A model generated the notes under the pieces. That model searched no databases and was not told the origin of the DNA. It was given only the letters and a program-made list of their open reading frames with translations. Source: an uncultured Campylobacterales bacterium (lineage in GTDB: Bacteria; Campylobacterota; Campylobacteria; Campylobacterales; Arcobacteraceae). Taken from it: a DNA stretch of 41,284 bases. Where the stretch lies: assembly GCA_947503785.1 (NCBI GenBank), contig CANNFB010000019.1, positions 1-41,284 on the forward strand. Direction: 5' to 3'. The position numbers and the translations under genes were made by a program. Within the stretch, counting starts at the first letter, position 1, and each line of letters starts with the position of its first letter. Of the stretch, positions 9,372 through 16,809 are shown one piece after another.

Positions 9372-9617
9372 ATGAAAAAAACAATATTAACAATTATAAG
9401 TACAACTTTTATTTCTACTATTTTTGTACAAGCTTCTTCAAAAGTTGAAGTGATTACTAATGACACCTCTAGTGTAAAGATAAAGCAGATGGAATCAAAA
9501 GTTACAATTGAAGAATGCAAGAAATATTTAGGAATTGAAAACTATAATTTCATAAACGAAATTTATAGTAATGAAAATACAGCACTTTTAAAATGCCAAG
9601 AAGAACTAAAAAAATAA
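9372..9617 (+). CDS. Small exported protein of unknown function
   Basis: An 81-residue protein with a clear signal peptide (MKKTILTIISTTFISTIFVQA, cleavage after VQA) and a charged mature part of about 60 residues. The two cysteines in the mature region (EECKKYLG and LLKCQEEL) could form a disulfide in the periplasm. No family was recognised. A weak GGAC lies before the ATG. It runs in the same direction as the next small exported protein, 74 bases downstream. Confidence 0.6.
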   Translation: MKKTILTIISTTFISTIFVQASSKVEVITNDTSSVKIKQMESKVTIEECKKYLGIENYNFINEIYSNENTALLKCQEELKK

Positions 9618-9691
9618 AATACTGGCGCTATATTTCTATGTTATAGTATTGGATTCTATATCTTTTTTAATAAAATATTAAAAGGACAATT

Positions 9692-10177
9692 ATGAATTTA
9701 ATACAAAAAACATCTTTAATTATAGTTTCTTTACTTTTTTTGGCATCTGTGAATAATAATGCTAATGCAAGTGATTTTAAAAGAGTAGGGCAAAGTATTT
9801 TTGATGATAATTTAAAACTACAATGGCAAGACAATGCTCTTTCACGTGATACAAAACTTTTTTTAGATGATGCAATACAACATTGTAATAACTTAGATTT
9901 TTCAAATCATAAAGATTGGAGATTACCTTCTTATGAAGAGCTTTTAAGCTTAGGAGATTATGAAGTTTATAAACCAACTATAAATGATATTTTTAAGTTT
10001 ACAGCCTCAGGACATTATTGGACTGTTTTATATAAAACTACACAATTAGGTGAGCATATTACTTTAAAAGATTATACAGAAGTTAAAAGAATCTACTTTA
10101 GTGATGGATACTCTTATGATAATGATAGAACTGGAAAAGCTTATGTTAGATGTGTACGAAGTACTTTAAAAGATTAA
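9692..10177 (+). CDS. DUF1566 (Lcl C-terminal domain) exported protein
   Basis: A 161-residue protein with a signal peptide (1-26, cleavage near NANA) followed by one DUF1566/Lcl_C module. The family pattern is visible: LKLQWQDNA at the start, the AxxxCNNLDFSNHKDWRLPSYEEL core, YWTVLYKTT, and the ending KAYVRCVRS. DUF1566 modules are C-type-lectin-like folds common in secreted proteins of Campylobacterota; binding of a surface ligand is possible but unproven. AAGGAC precedes the ATG by 5 bases. A hairpin terminator begins at the stop codon. Confidence 0.85.
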   Translation: MNLIQKTSLIIVSLLFLASVNNNANASDFKRVGQSIFDDNLKLQWQDNALSRDTKLFLDDAIQHCNNLDFSNHKDWRLPSYEELLSLGDYEVYKPTINDIFKFTASGHYWTVLYKTTQLGEHITLKDYTEVKRIYFSDGYSYDNDRTGKAYVRCVRSTLKD

Positions 10178-10200
10178 AATAGGCATTTGCCTGCCTATTT
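10177..10200. terminator. Hairpin terminator shared by convergent genes
   Basis: Arms AAATAGGCA (10177-10185) and TGCCTATTT (10192-10200) with a 6-base loop lie between the DUF1566 gene (plus) and the RNase HI gene (minus). Confidence 0.8.
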
Positions 10201-10211
10201 GAAATTCTATT

Positions 10212-11021
10212 TTAGTATGAAGTTAAACTTAATACTTCTTCTTTTTTTTCGTATGAATACATTTCATAGTTTTTAGTTTTTTCTTTTATAGCAGTTACTG
10301 CCATTCTATCTGCTAATTCATTTCCTTCAATTCCTGCATGACCTTTTACATGTTTTATTTCTATTAAATCTTTGATTCTTTCATATAATTCATGTGTTTT
10401 TTTAATAAGTTCAAGATTTTTAATCTCTCCACCTTTTTTAGTCCAACCTTTAGCTTTCCATCCATAAGCCCAAGTTGTAATACAATCAATACTATATTTT
10501 GAATCTGAAAGAATAGTAATGATATTTTCAGAGCTAGTTTGTTTTGCGATGATTAAAGCTTGATAAAGTGCATTTAATTCTGCAATATTATTAGTACCCC
10601 TTTCTACAAAATCTCCATGAAGAAGTACTGGTTTACTTTTATTTGAGTATATTGCTAAACCACTTCCTGCAAGTCCCGGATTTCCAGAACATGCTCCATC
10701 ACAATAGATTCTTATATGTTCTTCATCGTCATTTACATCTTGGCTTGTAGTTTCGGGCTTTTTTTCTATATCTTTTGATTTTATATTGTTAAATTCTAAA
10801 ACTGTAAGGTAGTTTTTTAAAATCTGTTCTTGTGCTTTGATTGCTAACTTACCTTTTAAAAGCATAAGTCTATTTGCATCATTTTTAAGAATTTCTTTAT
10901 TTAGAACTTCTTCCTTCCAGTTAGACTCTGGAGGGAAGGGCAAGTCTAGTATTTTAGCTTGTGTTTTATTTAGTGTGTTGTCATGTGATATAAGTTCTAT
11001 AAATTTTTCAGTAATTTGCAT
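10212..11021 (-). CDS. rnhA: Ribonuclease HI with N-terminal extension
   Basis: The enzyme cleaves the RNA strand of RNA-DNA hybrids. All catalytic residues are present: D108 in IYCDGACSGNPG, E148 in NNIAELNAL, D173 in LSDSKYS and D238 in GNELADRM, with H228 in KGHAG. The basic protrusion (WAYGWKAKGWTKKGG) is typical of type 1 enzymes. At 269 residues it is much longer than E. coli RNase HI (155): the first 100 residues form an added helical, acidic-ended domain that lacks a recognisable caulimovirus-type hybrid-binding motif. The gene stands alone between convergent and co-directional neighbours. Confidence 0.92.
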   Translation of the reverse strand: MQITEKFIELISHDNTLNKTQAKILDLPFPPESNWKEEVLNKEILKNDANRLMLLKGKLAIKAQEQILKNYLTVLEFNNIKSKDIEKKPETTSQDVNDDEEHIRIYCDGACSGNPGLAGSGLAIYSNKSKPVLLHGDFVERGTNNIAELNALYQALIIAKQTSSENIITILSDSKYSIDCITTWAYGWKAKGWTKKGGEIKNLELIKKTHELYERIKDLIEIKHVKGHAGIEGNELADRMAVTAIKEKTKNYEMYSYEKKEEVLSLTSY

Positions 11022-11069
11022 ATAATTTCCATATTTTTTGTGAATTATATCAAAATATGTATCTTTTTG

Positions 11070-12047
11070 CTATGCCCAATCAAGAAGTCTTTTATCTCCT
11101 TCTAGTTTCCTAATATCAGTAACATCTTGAGACATTTCAATTACACCTTTATAGTTAAGTTCTTCATCTCTTACTGCAAAATATCTAATATGAATAAACT
11201 TACCTTTAAATTGAATCCAAAACTCAGCCGTATCTTGTCGTCCTGCTTTAAACTCTTCAAGAATTTTAAGTACTTGGTCAACACTTTTTGGAGGATGACA
11301 AAACTTAACTTCACGTCCTATAATTCCAGCACTTCTTGGGAAGACTCTATCTTCTCCTCTATTATAGAAAATCACAATATCATTTTCATCAACATAAGTA
11401 ATATCTACTGGTAAAAATTTAAAGATAAAGTTTACATGCTCAGGAGTTAAATAACCTTCATCAAAGTGTGTTCTATTATCAAGACTGAAAGGAAGTTTTC
11501 TTTTCTTTTTATCCTCTCCTGGATGAATATACTCAGCTTCACTAGGTGCTGGATATTGTACGGGAGGAGTTGCGAACATCCAACCAATCTCTTTATCCCC
11601 TTCATACATCTCTTTCCAATCATCTTCATTTAATAGTTCAAGAGCACGAGGCAACAATCTTCCTTCTTCAACTTGAGTAAGATGGTCTAAGCTATTAAAT
11701 AAAGCAATTGATTCATTTAAAATATTTGTAGAATCTTTTTGTTCAACTCTTTTTCTTAAAGCTTTTATTTCTTCTCTAATTTGATCATGAAATGCCCACA
11801 TTCCTTGACTAGGACCTGTCCATCCATACTTTTCTAAATATGGGAATAATTGATTTTCTTTTCTTGCAAAATGTTTTTCAACCTCACATATTTGGTTGAA
11901 AATATTATAAAAAGTCTGATAATCTTCTTCCATATTAGTTTCAAAAAGTTCTTGGAAAAGTTTTTTTATTAAAATGTTTTCTTCAAGATAAACCCTTACT
12001 GGATGACCTTGAGGAAAGTTTTCAGTTGCATTTGATAAATTATCCAT
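11070..12047 (-). CDS. Hemerythrin-like and PAS domain protein
   Basis: A 325-residue soluble protein. The N-terminal half (15-140) is a hemerythrin-like four-helix bundle with candidate iron ligands H15, H59, E64, H87, H122 and E127/E128, spaced as in DUF438-associated hemerythrins. The C-terminal part (about 190-320) is a PAS domain (PAS_10 type: FKFLPVDITYVDENDIVIFYN, SAGIIGREVKFCHPPKS, GVIEMSQDVTDIRKLEG). In related proteins this pair senses oxygen or nitric oxide. No output domain is attached, so it must act through a partner or be a simple sensor. It has no transmembrane segment. Confidence 0.9.
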   Translation of the reverse strand: MDNLSNATENFPQGHPVRVYLEENILIKKLFQELFETNMEEDYQTFYNIFNQICEVEKHFARKENQLFPYLEKYGWTGPSQGMWAFHDQIREEIKALRKRVEQKDSTNILNESIALFNSLDHLTQVEEGRLLPRALELLNEDDWKEMYEGDKEIGWMFATPPVQYPAPSEAEYIHPGEDKKKRKLPFSLDNRTHFDEGYLTPEHVNFIFKFLPVDITYVDENDIVIFYNRGEDRVFPRSAGIIGREVKFCHPPKSVDQVLKILEEFKAGRQDTAEFWIQFKGKFIHIRYFAVRDEELNYKGVIEMSQDVTDIRKLEGDKRLLDWA

Positions 12048-12115
12048 ATTTGTTATATTCCTTAAATTATTTCTTACAAATATAACCGAATGAATTTACT
12101 TTTCCATGATATTTA

Positions 12116-13069
12116 TCAAGTTTGTGATTTATTTTGATATTTTATAAATAAGAATAAGCCCAGTAGAATAAGTACTAATCCTATAATAGAAAGAAGACTT
12201 ATAGAGATAGTTCCAAAAAGTAAAAATCCTCCAAGTATTGTAAATATAACTTCGCTAGCTTGGGTAGCATCGACTGCTGCAATTTCATTTGAATCTTTTG
12301 CTAAGCCTCTTGCATATAAAAAAATAGTAGTAGCAAATATACCAGAAAATAGAGCTACAAGCGAAGAGTTTAATACTTGAGAAGAACTAGGGGCTGAGGG
12401 TTGGATAAGTAATAATAGTATAATCCAAAAAGGAATAGAACCTAAAGATAAAAGCATCACTTTATTAAAACTATTTTTTAATAAAAAAGATTTTATATGT
12501 GGTACTTTTAGAGTTCTTGTGTTTGAAGCATTTTGACATTCCCAAATTAACTGATTTCCCAAAGGATAACAAAATGAAGCAAGAAGGACAGGAATAGCAC
12601 CATAAATAAAAGTAGAAAAGTTAAAGTTATCAATATGAGATAGATTTACTAAACAAACACCAATAAAAATTAAAAAAGAAAAAAACCAAATCTTTTTAGA
12701 AAATGATTTCCCAAAAAATAGTAAAACAAATAAAGTAGCAACAATAGTAAACTGCCAAGATGCAGCAATAACCCAAGCGGCTGAGAAATCAGCAGCAAAA
12801 CAAATAAGTGCATAGAAAAAGCCAAAGCCTATAGTTCCACTTGTTATCCAGAAGATGTAGTTTTTTAAAAAGAGTTTGAATATATCTCTAAGTCTTTTTA
12901 TTCCTCCTTGAAAGAGTAAAATTAAAGCTAGAAACAAAATCATAAAAAAGTATCTAAGTGTTGCAGAGTAAAGCCAGTGTCCACCTTGAACACTCATTAG
13001 CTCATTTAGTACAAAGGTTGTACTAAAGAAAGCTCCTGATAATATTCCTAGAACTATTAATTTAAACAT
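12116..13069 (-). CDS. DMT-superfamily membrane exporter (EmrE/EamA-like)
   Basis: A 317-residue integral membrane protein with about ten hydrophobic segments arranged as two five-helix halves, the layout of drug/metabolite transporters. The start (MFKLIVLGILSGAFFSTTF) and SAAWVIAASWQFT resemble the multidrug-resistance efflux transporter family PF13536. The second half holds the conserved DATQASEVIFTILGG stretch near helix 9. The substrate is unknown. It lies 28 bases downstream of a small membrane protein gene on the same strand and may be co-transcribed with it. Confidence 0.82.
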   Translation of the reverse strand: MFKLIVLGILSGAFFSTTFVLNELMSVQGGHWLYSATLRYFFMILFLALILLFQGGIKRLRDIFKLFLKNYIFWITSGTIGFGFFYALICFAADFSAAWVIAASWQFTIVATLFVLLFFGKSFSKKIWFFSFLIFIGVCLVNLSHIDNFNFSTFIYGAIPVLLASFCYPLGNQLIWECQNASNTRTLKVPHIKSFLLKNSFNKVMLLSLGSIPFWIILLLLIQPSAPSSSQVLNSSLVALFSGIFATTIFLYARGLAKDSNEIAAVDATQASEVIFTILGGFLLFGTISISLLSIIGLVLILLGLFLFIKYQNKSQT

Positions 13070-13097
13070 TAATTTTTTTGCTCTTAGCGTCTAAAAT

Positions 13098-13544
13098 CTA
13101 GAATCTAAAAAGAGGGCTTAAGTTCCATGGAATTGTTGCTAAGATTAAAACTAAACCAAGTGTGTAATATATCATTTGTATTTTATACTTTTTTCTTTCA
13201 TCTTCAATTCTTTTAGATTTAAATGAACCTACTGTTATAAGAATGATTGCAAGTAACATAATACTTGTATGTTCAACTGCGAAGAATCTTAACTCATAAA
13301 TAGACATAGACTCTTTTACATTTTCTAAAAATACACTTATCTTTTCACTAGTATATGCCAGGTAAAGTCCAACAACTAATTGAAGGTGTACAAAACCAAC
13401 AGTTACATGTGAAAATATTTTGTTAAATTTAGAAAAAGGCTTGTTTTTAAAAAAGCCTGTATATAAGCAGTACAGATGTACAAATAGTGTGATTAGCACT
13501 AACCATCGTAAAATTGAATGTATTATTAATTCTATTGATTCCAA
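13098..13544 (-). CDS. Small four-helix membrane protein, cytochrome b-like
   Basis: A 148-residue protein with four predicted membrane helices. Histidines lie in or near helices 1 (IIHSILRW and VHLYCLY), 2 (HVTVGFVHLQ) and 3 (VEHTSIM). The HSILRW start and paired helix histidines resemble a small group of proteins often named cytochrome B, but heme binding is inferred only. The upstream methyltransferase gene ends 31 bases before it on the same strand. Confidence 0.65.
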   Translation of the reverse strand: MESIELIIHSILRWLVLITLFVHLYCLYTGFFKNKPFSKFNKIFSHVTVGFVHLQLVVGLYLAYTSEKISVFLENVKESMSIYELRFFAVEHTSIMLLAIILITVGSFKSKRIEDERKKYKIQMIYYTLGLVLILATIPWNLSPLFRF

Positions 13545-13575
13545 TATTTTATTCCTTAATTTTTATATTTATTTT

Positions 13576-14250
13576 CTATTTTTCATTTCTTTTATATACA
13601 GCAAAGAAATGTGGAATAGAAGGTACTTGAGTGTCATTATAAGCTAAAAAGCTTATCTCTTCTAAGTTATCATCACTCACAAACTTGTTAATTTCATCAA
13701 AATCTAAAGGCAAAGGTATATCATCTTCTTGCTCGCCTTTTTTTCTACTTCTACATGAAACTAAAGCATGACCTCTTGGTTTTACAAGATTTGAAATAGC
13801 CTTTCTTGCTTGTATCCTATACTTTCCTGGAAGTACTTGTATAGTATTACACTCATAAACTACATCAAAGTTTTCAAGCCATTGTTTATCATAATCAAAT
13901 AAATCTGCAACTTGATAATTAACCTTGGAGTTTGGATATCTATTTTTACATAAGTTTATAGCTTCTTTAGATATATCAAAACCAATAACTTCATAACCCT
14001 GATTGCTTAAAGCTTCTGCATCATCACCAACACCACAGCCTACTACAATAGCTTTTTTTTGTTTTGAAAGATTTGGATTTTCTTTTAGCCATTTAAGTAA
14101 ATATGGACTAGGCTCTAAATCAGCCCAAAAAACTGCTTTATAATCGCCTTGTGCATCTGTATAAATAGAATCAAACCAAGCAGTTGGATTATCATTTTCT
14201 TGATGTTCTTTAACCATTTGTTTATATGCTATGGGATCGAACTCTTTCAT
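13576..14250 (-). CDS. Class I SAM-dependent methyltransferase
   Basis: A 224-residue Rossmann-fold methyltransferase. Motif I (AIVVGCGVGDDAEAL, near residues 67-81) binds S-adenosylmethionine, the following acidic residue sits in VIGFDIS, and motif IV is FDVVYECNTIQVL. The overall architecture matches thiopurine-methyltransferase/TehB-like enzymes. The WFDSIY and FWADLEPSP segments before motif I are typical of a group of uncharacterised family members. The substrate is unknown. The DUF302 gene stops 8 bases upstream of the start, so the two form an operon. Confidence 0.88.
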   Translation of the reverse strand: MKEFDPIAYKQMVKEHQENDNPTAWFDSIYTDAQGDYKAVFWADLEPSPYLLKWLKENPNLSKQKKAIVVGCGVGDDAEALSNQGYEVIGFDISKEAINLCKNRYPNSKVNYQVADLFDYDKQWLENFDVVYECNTIQVLPGKYRIQARKAISNLVKPRGHALVSCRSRKKGEQEDDIPLPLDFDEINKFVSDDNLEEISFLAYNDTQVPSIPHFFAVYKRNEK

Positions 14251-14258
14251 TTTATTTT

Positions 14259-14636
14259 TTATTTAGCTTCACTAATAATTTGTAATAATGTTTCTTGAGT
14301 TTCTTGCGCTAGTTCTATAAAATCAGGATTAAGGTCATCTACTAATTGTGTTAATGAATTCATCGCAATATTTGTAGTTCCATTATCCGTATATACAGAA
14401 ATCTTACATGGCATAATTACAGACATAGACATATCTTGTCCTAAAAATTCTTTTGCGATTTTTGGATTACAAACATCTAATATTTGACACTCTTTTTCAA
14501 AATCAATACCTTTTGAATTTAATGTATTTTTAACATTATGAATATGTAAAACTCCAAAACTATAATTTGATACTATTTCTTGTATTGTGTCTACTACTTC
14601 TTGTACGCTTTTTTTTGATTCTTCTATATAATGCAT
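14259..14636 (-). CDS. DUF302 domain protein
   Basis: A 125-residue protein covering one DUF302 domain. The family pattern is visible: VLHIHNVKNTLNSKGIDF, then ILDVCNPKIAKEFLGQD, then the MPCKISVYTDNGTTNIAM strand. DUF302 proteins are small alpha/beta folds of unknown function, frequently near redox or stress genes. It has no signal peptide, unlike many family members, so it should be cytoplasmic. It lies directly upstream of the methyltransferase gene. Confidence 0.88.
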   Translation of the reverse strand: MHYIEESKKSVQEVVDTIQEIVSNYSFGVLHIHNVKNTLNSKGIDFEKECQILDVCNPKIAKEFLGQDMSMSVIMPCKISVYTDNGTTNIAMNSLTQLVDDLNPDFIELAQETQETLLQIISEAK

Positions 14637-14714
14637 TTATATTTTCCTTTTGATCTTTTGTTAATTTTTAAAATTTTGTAATTATAATATCTTCTTTATG
14701 CAAAGTAGCTTTTA

Positions 14715-15206
14715 CTAAATATTCTTTGAGGGGGTTTTAATACTCTCTTCTTTTCTTTTTAAGAATGATGTAGTGAAAAATATCTCTTTTTGAAATAAAA
14801 TCAATGATACTATAAGCGCAAGCATTGCAAAGATAAATAAAGTAGCAATAATAACTGAACCATCAAACTGAAGTATTGAGCTTAAAAACATAGTAACAAT
14901 TACTAAAGCTATTAAAAGTCCTGTCATTGTACAAAGAGAAATAGAATGATTGATATTTTGCATTCTAATTGTAAGAGATAATCTTCTTATCTTTGATTTA
15001 TCTTTTGCTGTTTTTTTAGCTTCTTCAGTTTTTTTATTTTCTATTCCTGCATCGATTTTTTCTACTTTATCAATAATTCTAGCTAGTCTTCCTGTAAAAA
15101 CATTTAACAATCCTGCTACAGCTGCTAGTAAAAATACAGGTGCAACTGATAATTGAATTAAGTGTGAAACTGTATTAACTTCATCTGGGGCAAGAGGTAT
15201 TATCAT
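14715..15206 (-). CDS. DUF2721 membrane protein
   Basis: A 163-residue protein with three membrane segments (about 15-38, 85-108 and 112-138). The family signature is the first helix and the turn after it: SVAPVFLLAAVAGLLNVFTGRLARIID. A charged linker (KVEKIDAGIENKKTEE) follows, and the other two helices make a hairpin. The function of the family is unknown. The start has only a weak Shine-Dalgarno sequence. Confidence 0.85.
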   Translation of the reverse strand: MIIPLAPDEVNTVSHLIQLSVAPVFLLAAVAGLLNVFTGRLARIIDKVEKIDAGIENKKTEEAKKTAKDKSKIRRLSLTIRMQNINHSISLCTMTGLLIALVIVTMFLSSILQFDGSVIIATLFIFAMLALIVSLILFQKEIFFTTSFLKRKEESIKTPSKNI

Positions 15207-15254
15207 TATTTAATCCTATTTTCTTTGATCTTATGATTTCTTTAATTTGTTATT

Positions 15255-15323
15255 TTATAAAGATATTCCAACTATTATTACTAAAGTAAAAATGGCTAAA
15301 ACTATAAATATTATATTCTTCAT
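15255..15323 (-). CDS. Possible 22-residue membrane peptide
   Basis: ATG at 15323 opens a 22-codon frame, MKNIIFIVLAIFTLVIIVGI plus SL, ending in TAA at 15255. The peptide would be one membrane helix. No Shine-Dalgarno is visible, and a TGCTAAAAT extended -10 sits only about 10 bases before the ATG, so it would be nearly leaderless. It lies 48 bases upstream of the DUF2721 gene on the same strand. It may be chance in AT-rich DNA. Confidence 0.25.
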   Translation of the reverse strand: MKNIIFIVLAIFTLVIIVGISL

Positions 15324-15368
15324 ATGGAATTTTAGCATAATTTATATTTTCAATTATTTTTATTTAGA

Positions 15369-15374
15369 TATAAT
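15369..15374 (+). promoter_or_regulatory. -10 box of the gene at 15411
   Basis: A consensus TATAAT follows a T-rich upstream region, as in promoters of Campylobacterota, and lies 36 bases before the ATG at 15411. Confidence 0.6.
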
Positions 15375-15410
15375 GCATAAAATTAACGAATATAGCATAA
15401 GGGGCCTACA

Positions 15411-15845
15411 ATGGCAAAAGGGAAAAAGACTCTAATTAAAGAGATTAAAAAGTTAAATGATAATGAAATTTCAATTAATGGAAAAGAGTATATTATTATT
15501 GATGATACAGAAAATATAGAAACTGCTACAACTATGAAGATATCTTCAAATGGTAATAGAATTTTAAGATTTGAAGATGTTAATAAGAAAGCTAGAATTG
15601 ATGTAAAAAGAAATATAAATATCATGAAGTATACTTTTGGAAATAAAGATGCAGCTTCAAAATTTAAAAAAGGTTATGATAAAAATTTCTTAACAAAAGA
15701 TGATTCTTCAGAGGTTATAGCAAATACAACATGTCATAAAAAAGCAATGGAAATGATATATAGATTTACTGATAAAAAAAGTGATGAATATGATAAAAAA
15801 TCAGGACATACAAACTTTTATTTATTTGAGGAAATCAAAGATTAG
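15411..15845 (+). CDS. Hypothetical soluble protein
   Basis: A 144-residue, lysine-rich cytoplasmic protein with no signal peptide or membrane segment. AAGGGG precedes the ATG at a good distance and a consensus -10 lies upstream, so it is well supported as a gene. The N-terminal half forms alternating strands (ISINGKEYIIIDDTENIET, NGNRILRFEDVN); the C-terminal half is charged and mostly helical, with one cysteine in NTTCHKKAMEM. I do not recognise the family. Confidence 0.75.
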   Translation: MAKGKKTLIKEIKKLNDNEISINGKEYIIIDDTENIETATTMKISSNGNRILRFEDVNKKARIDVKRNINIMKYTFGNKDAASKFKKGYDKNFLTKDDSSEVIANTTCHKKAMEMIYRFTDKKSDEYDKKSGHTNFYLFEEIKD

Positions 15846-15933
15846 TAAATTGTATTACAATTTGAAATAAAATATAAGCTCTTCTTTAAACTTTAGTATA
15901 CTTTCCTAATCTTAACTTGAAAAAGGAAAAATT

Positions 15934-16350
15934 ATGAAAGTATGTGGAATCGAACTAAAATCTAATTACACAGTTTTAACACTTGTTGACTACTCCTCTG
16001 ATGATATTATTGATTATATTGATTTAAAAATAAAAAAAATAGTTTTAGATGATGATGAAGATAAAAATAGTGTTTTAAAATATGTTGATGAAATTAGTAC
16101 TTTTTTCTTGGGTAATAAAGTTGAAAAAATACTAATAAAAAAACGTTCAAAAAAAGGAGCGTTTTCTGGTGGTGCTGTAAGTTTTAAAATGGAAGGTTTA
16201 ATACAAATATATTCTAATGCTGAGGTCAAACTAGTAACTTCACAAAGTGTTAGTTCTTATGAAAAGAAAAATGATATTGTATTTCCTCCTGAGCTTAAAA
16301 AGTATCAAGAGCAAGCTTATTTAGCTGCAGTTTCTTATTTATTGAAATAA
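15934..16350 (+). CDS. DUF3010 family protein
   Basis: A 138-residue protein matching the DUF3010 layout end to end: the start MKVCGIELKSNYTVLTLVD, the LKIKKIVLDDDED segment, KILIKKRSKKGAFSGGAVSFKMEG in the centre, and the closing KYQEQAYLAAVSYLL. The opening strand plus the later acidic and basic motifs recall an RNase H/RuvC-like fold, but no function is established. AAAGGA lies before the ATG. It appears to be a single-gene unit, 88 bases after the hypothetical gene at 15411. Confidence 0.88.
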   Translation: MKVCGIELKSNYTVLTLVDYSSDDIIDYIDLKIKKIVLDDDEDKNSVLKYVDEISTFFLGNKVEKILIKKRSKKGAFSGGAVSFKMEGLIQIYSNAEVKLVTSQSVSSYEKKNDIVFPPELKKYQEQAYLAAVSYLLK

Positions 16351-16372
16351 TATTTACTACATTAACAATACT

Positions 16373-16741
16373 TTACGATAAAGATAGTGAAATATCATCT
16401 AGAATAATATCACTTATTCTATCAGATTTTCCAAAGTGTTCTAATAAAATAAATTCAACTGAGGGATTTTCTTCTTTTAATTGCTTCATAATATATGGTA
16501 AATCAACACTTACATGTTTTCCTGAATTTAAAAAGTATGGATAAAAATATATTTTAGATATATTACTTGTTATAAGGTTATTTGACACAGTTTCAATACT
16601 TGGCGTTGCAAGTTCTAAAAATGCAGTTTCAATTTTCGAAAAATTTTTGTCTTTATTTTTTATTTTATTACCTAAGGCTACAAACTCTTCATTTGATAAA
16701 CTTCTTTTACTTCCATGTGCAATTAAAACTAATGCATCCAT
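16373..16741 (-). CDS. CbiX/SirB-type sirohydrochlorin chelatase
   Basis: A 122-residue single-domain chelatase of the CbiX-small type. Metal-binding H9 lies in LVLIAHGSKR and the second histidine, H76, in NSGKHVSVDLP; FYPYFLNSGKH is the family signature. These enzymes insert iron or cobalt into sirohydrochlorin for siroheme or cobalamin synthesis. At 122 residues it is the half-length form that works as a dimer. No other tetrapyrrole gene is nearby, so the metal cannot be decided. Confidence 0.85.
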   Translation of the reverse strand: MDALVLIAHGSKRSLSNEEFVALGNKIKNKDKNFSKIETAFLELATPSIETVSNNLITSNISKIYFYPYFLNSGKHVSVDLPYIMKQLKEENPSVEFILLEHFGKSDRISDIILDDISLSLS

Positions 16742-16809
16742 TGTATTCCTTTTATTGTTTTACATATATTAGTATATTTTAATTAATAAAAAATAAAAAT
16801 AAAATAAGA

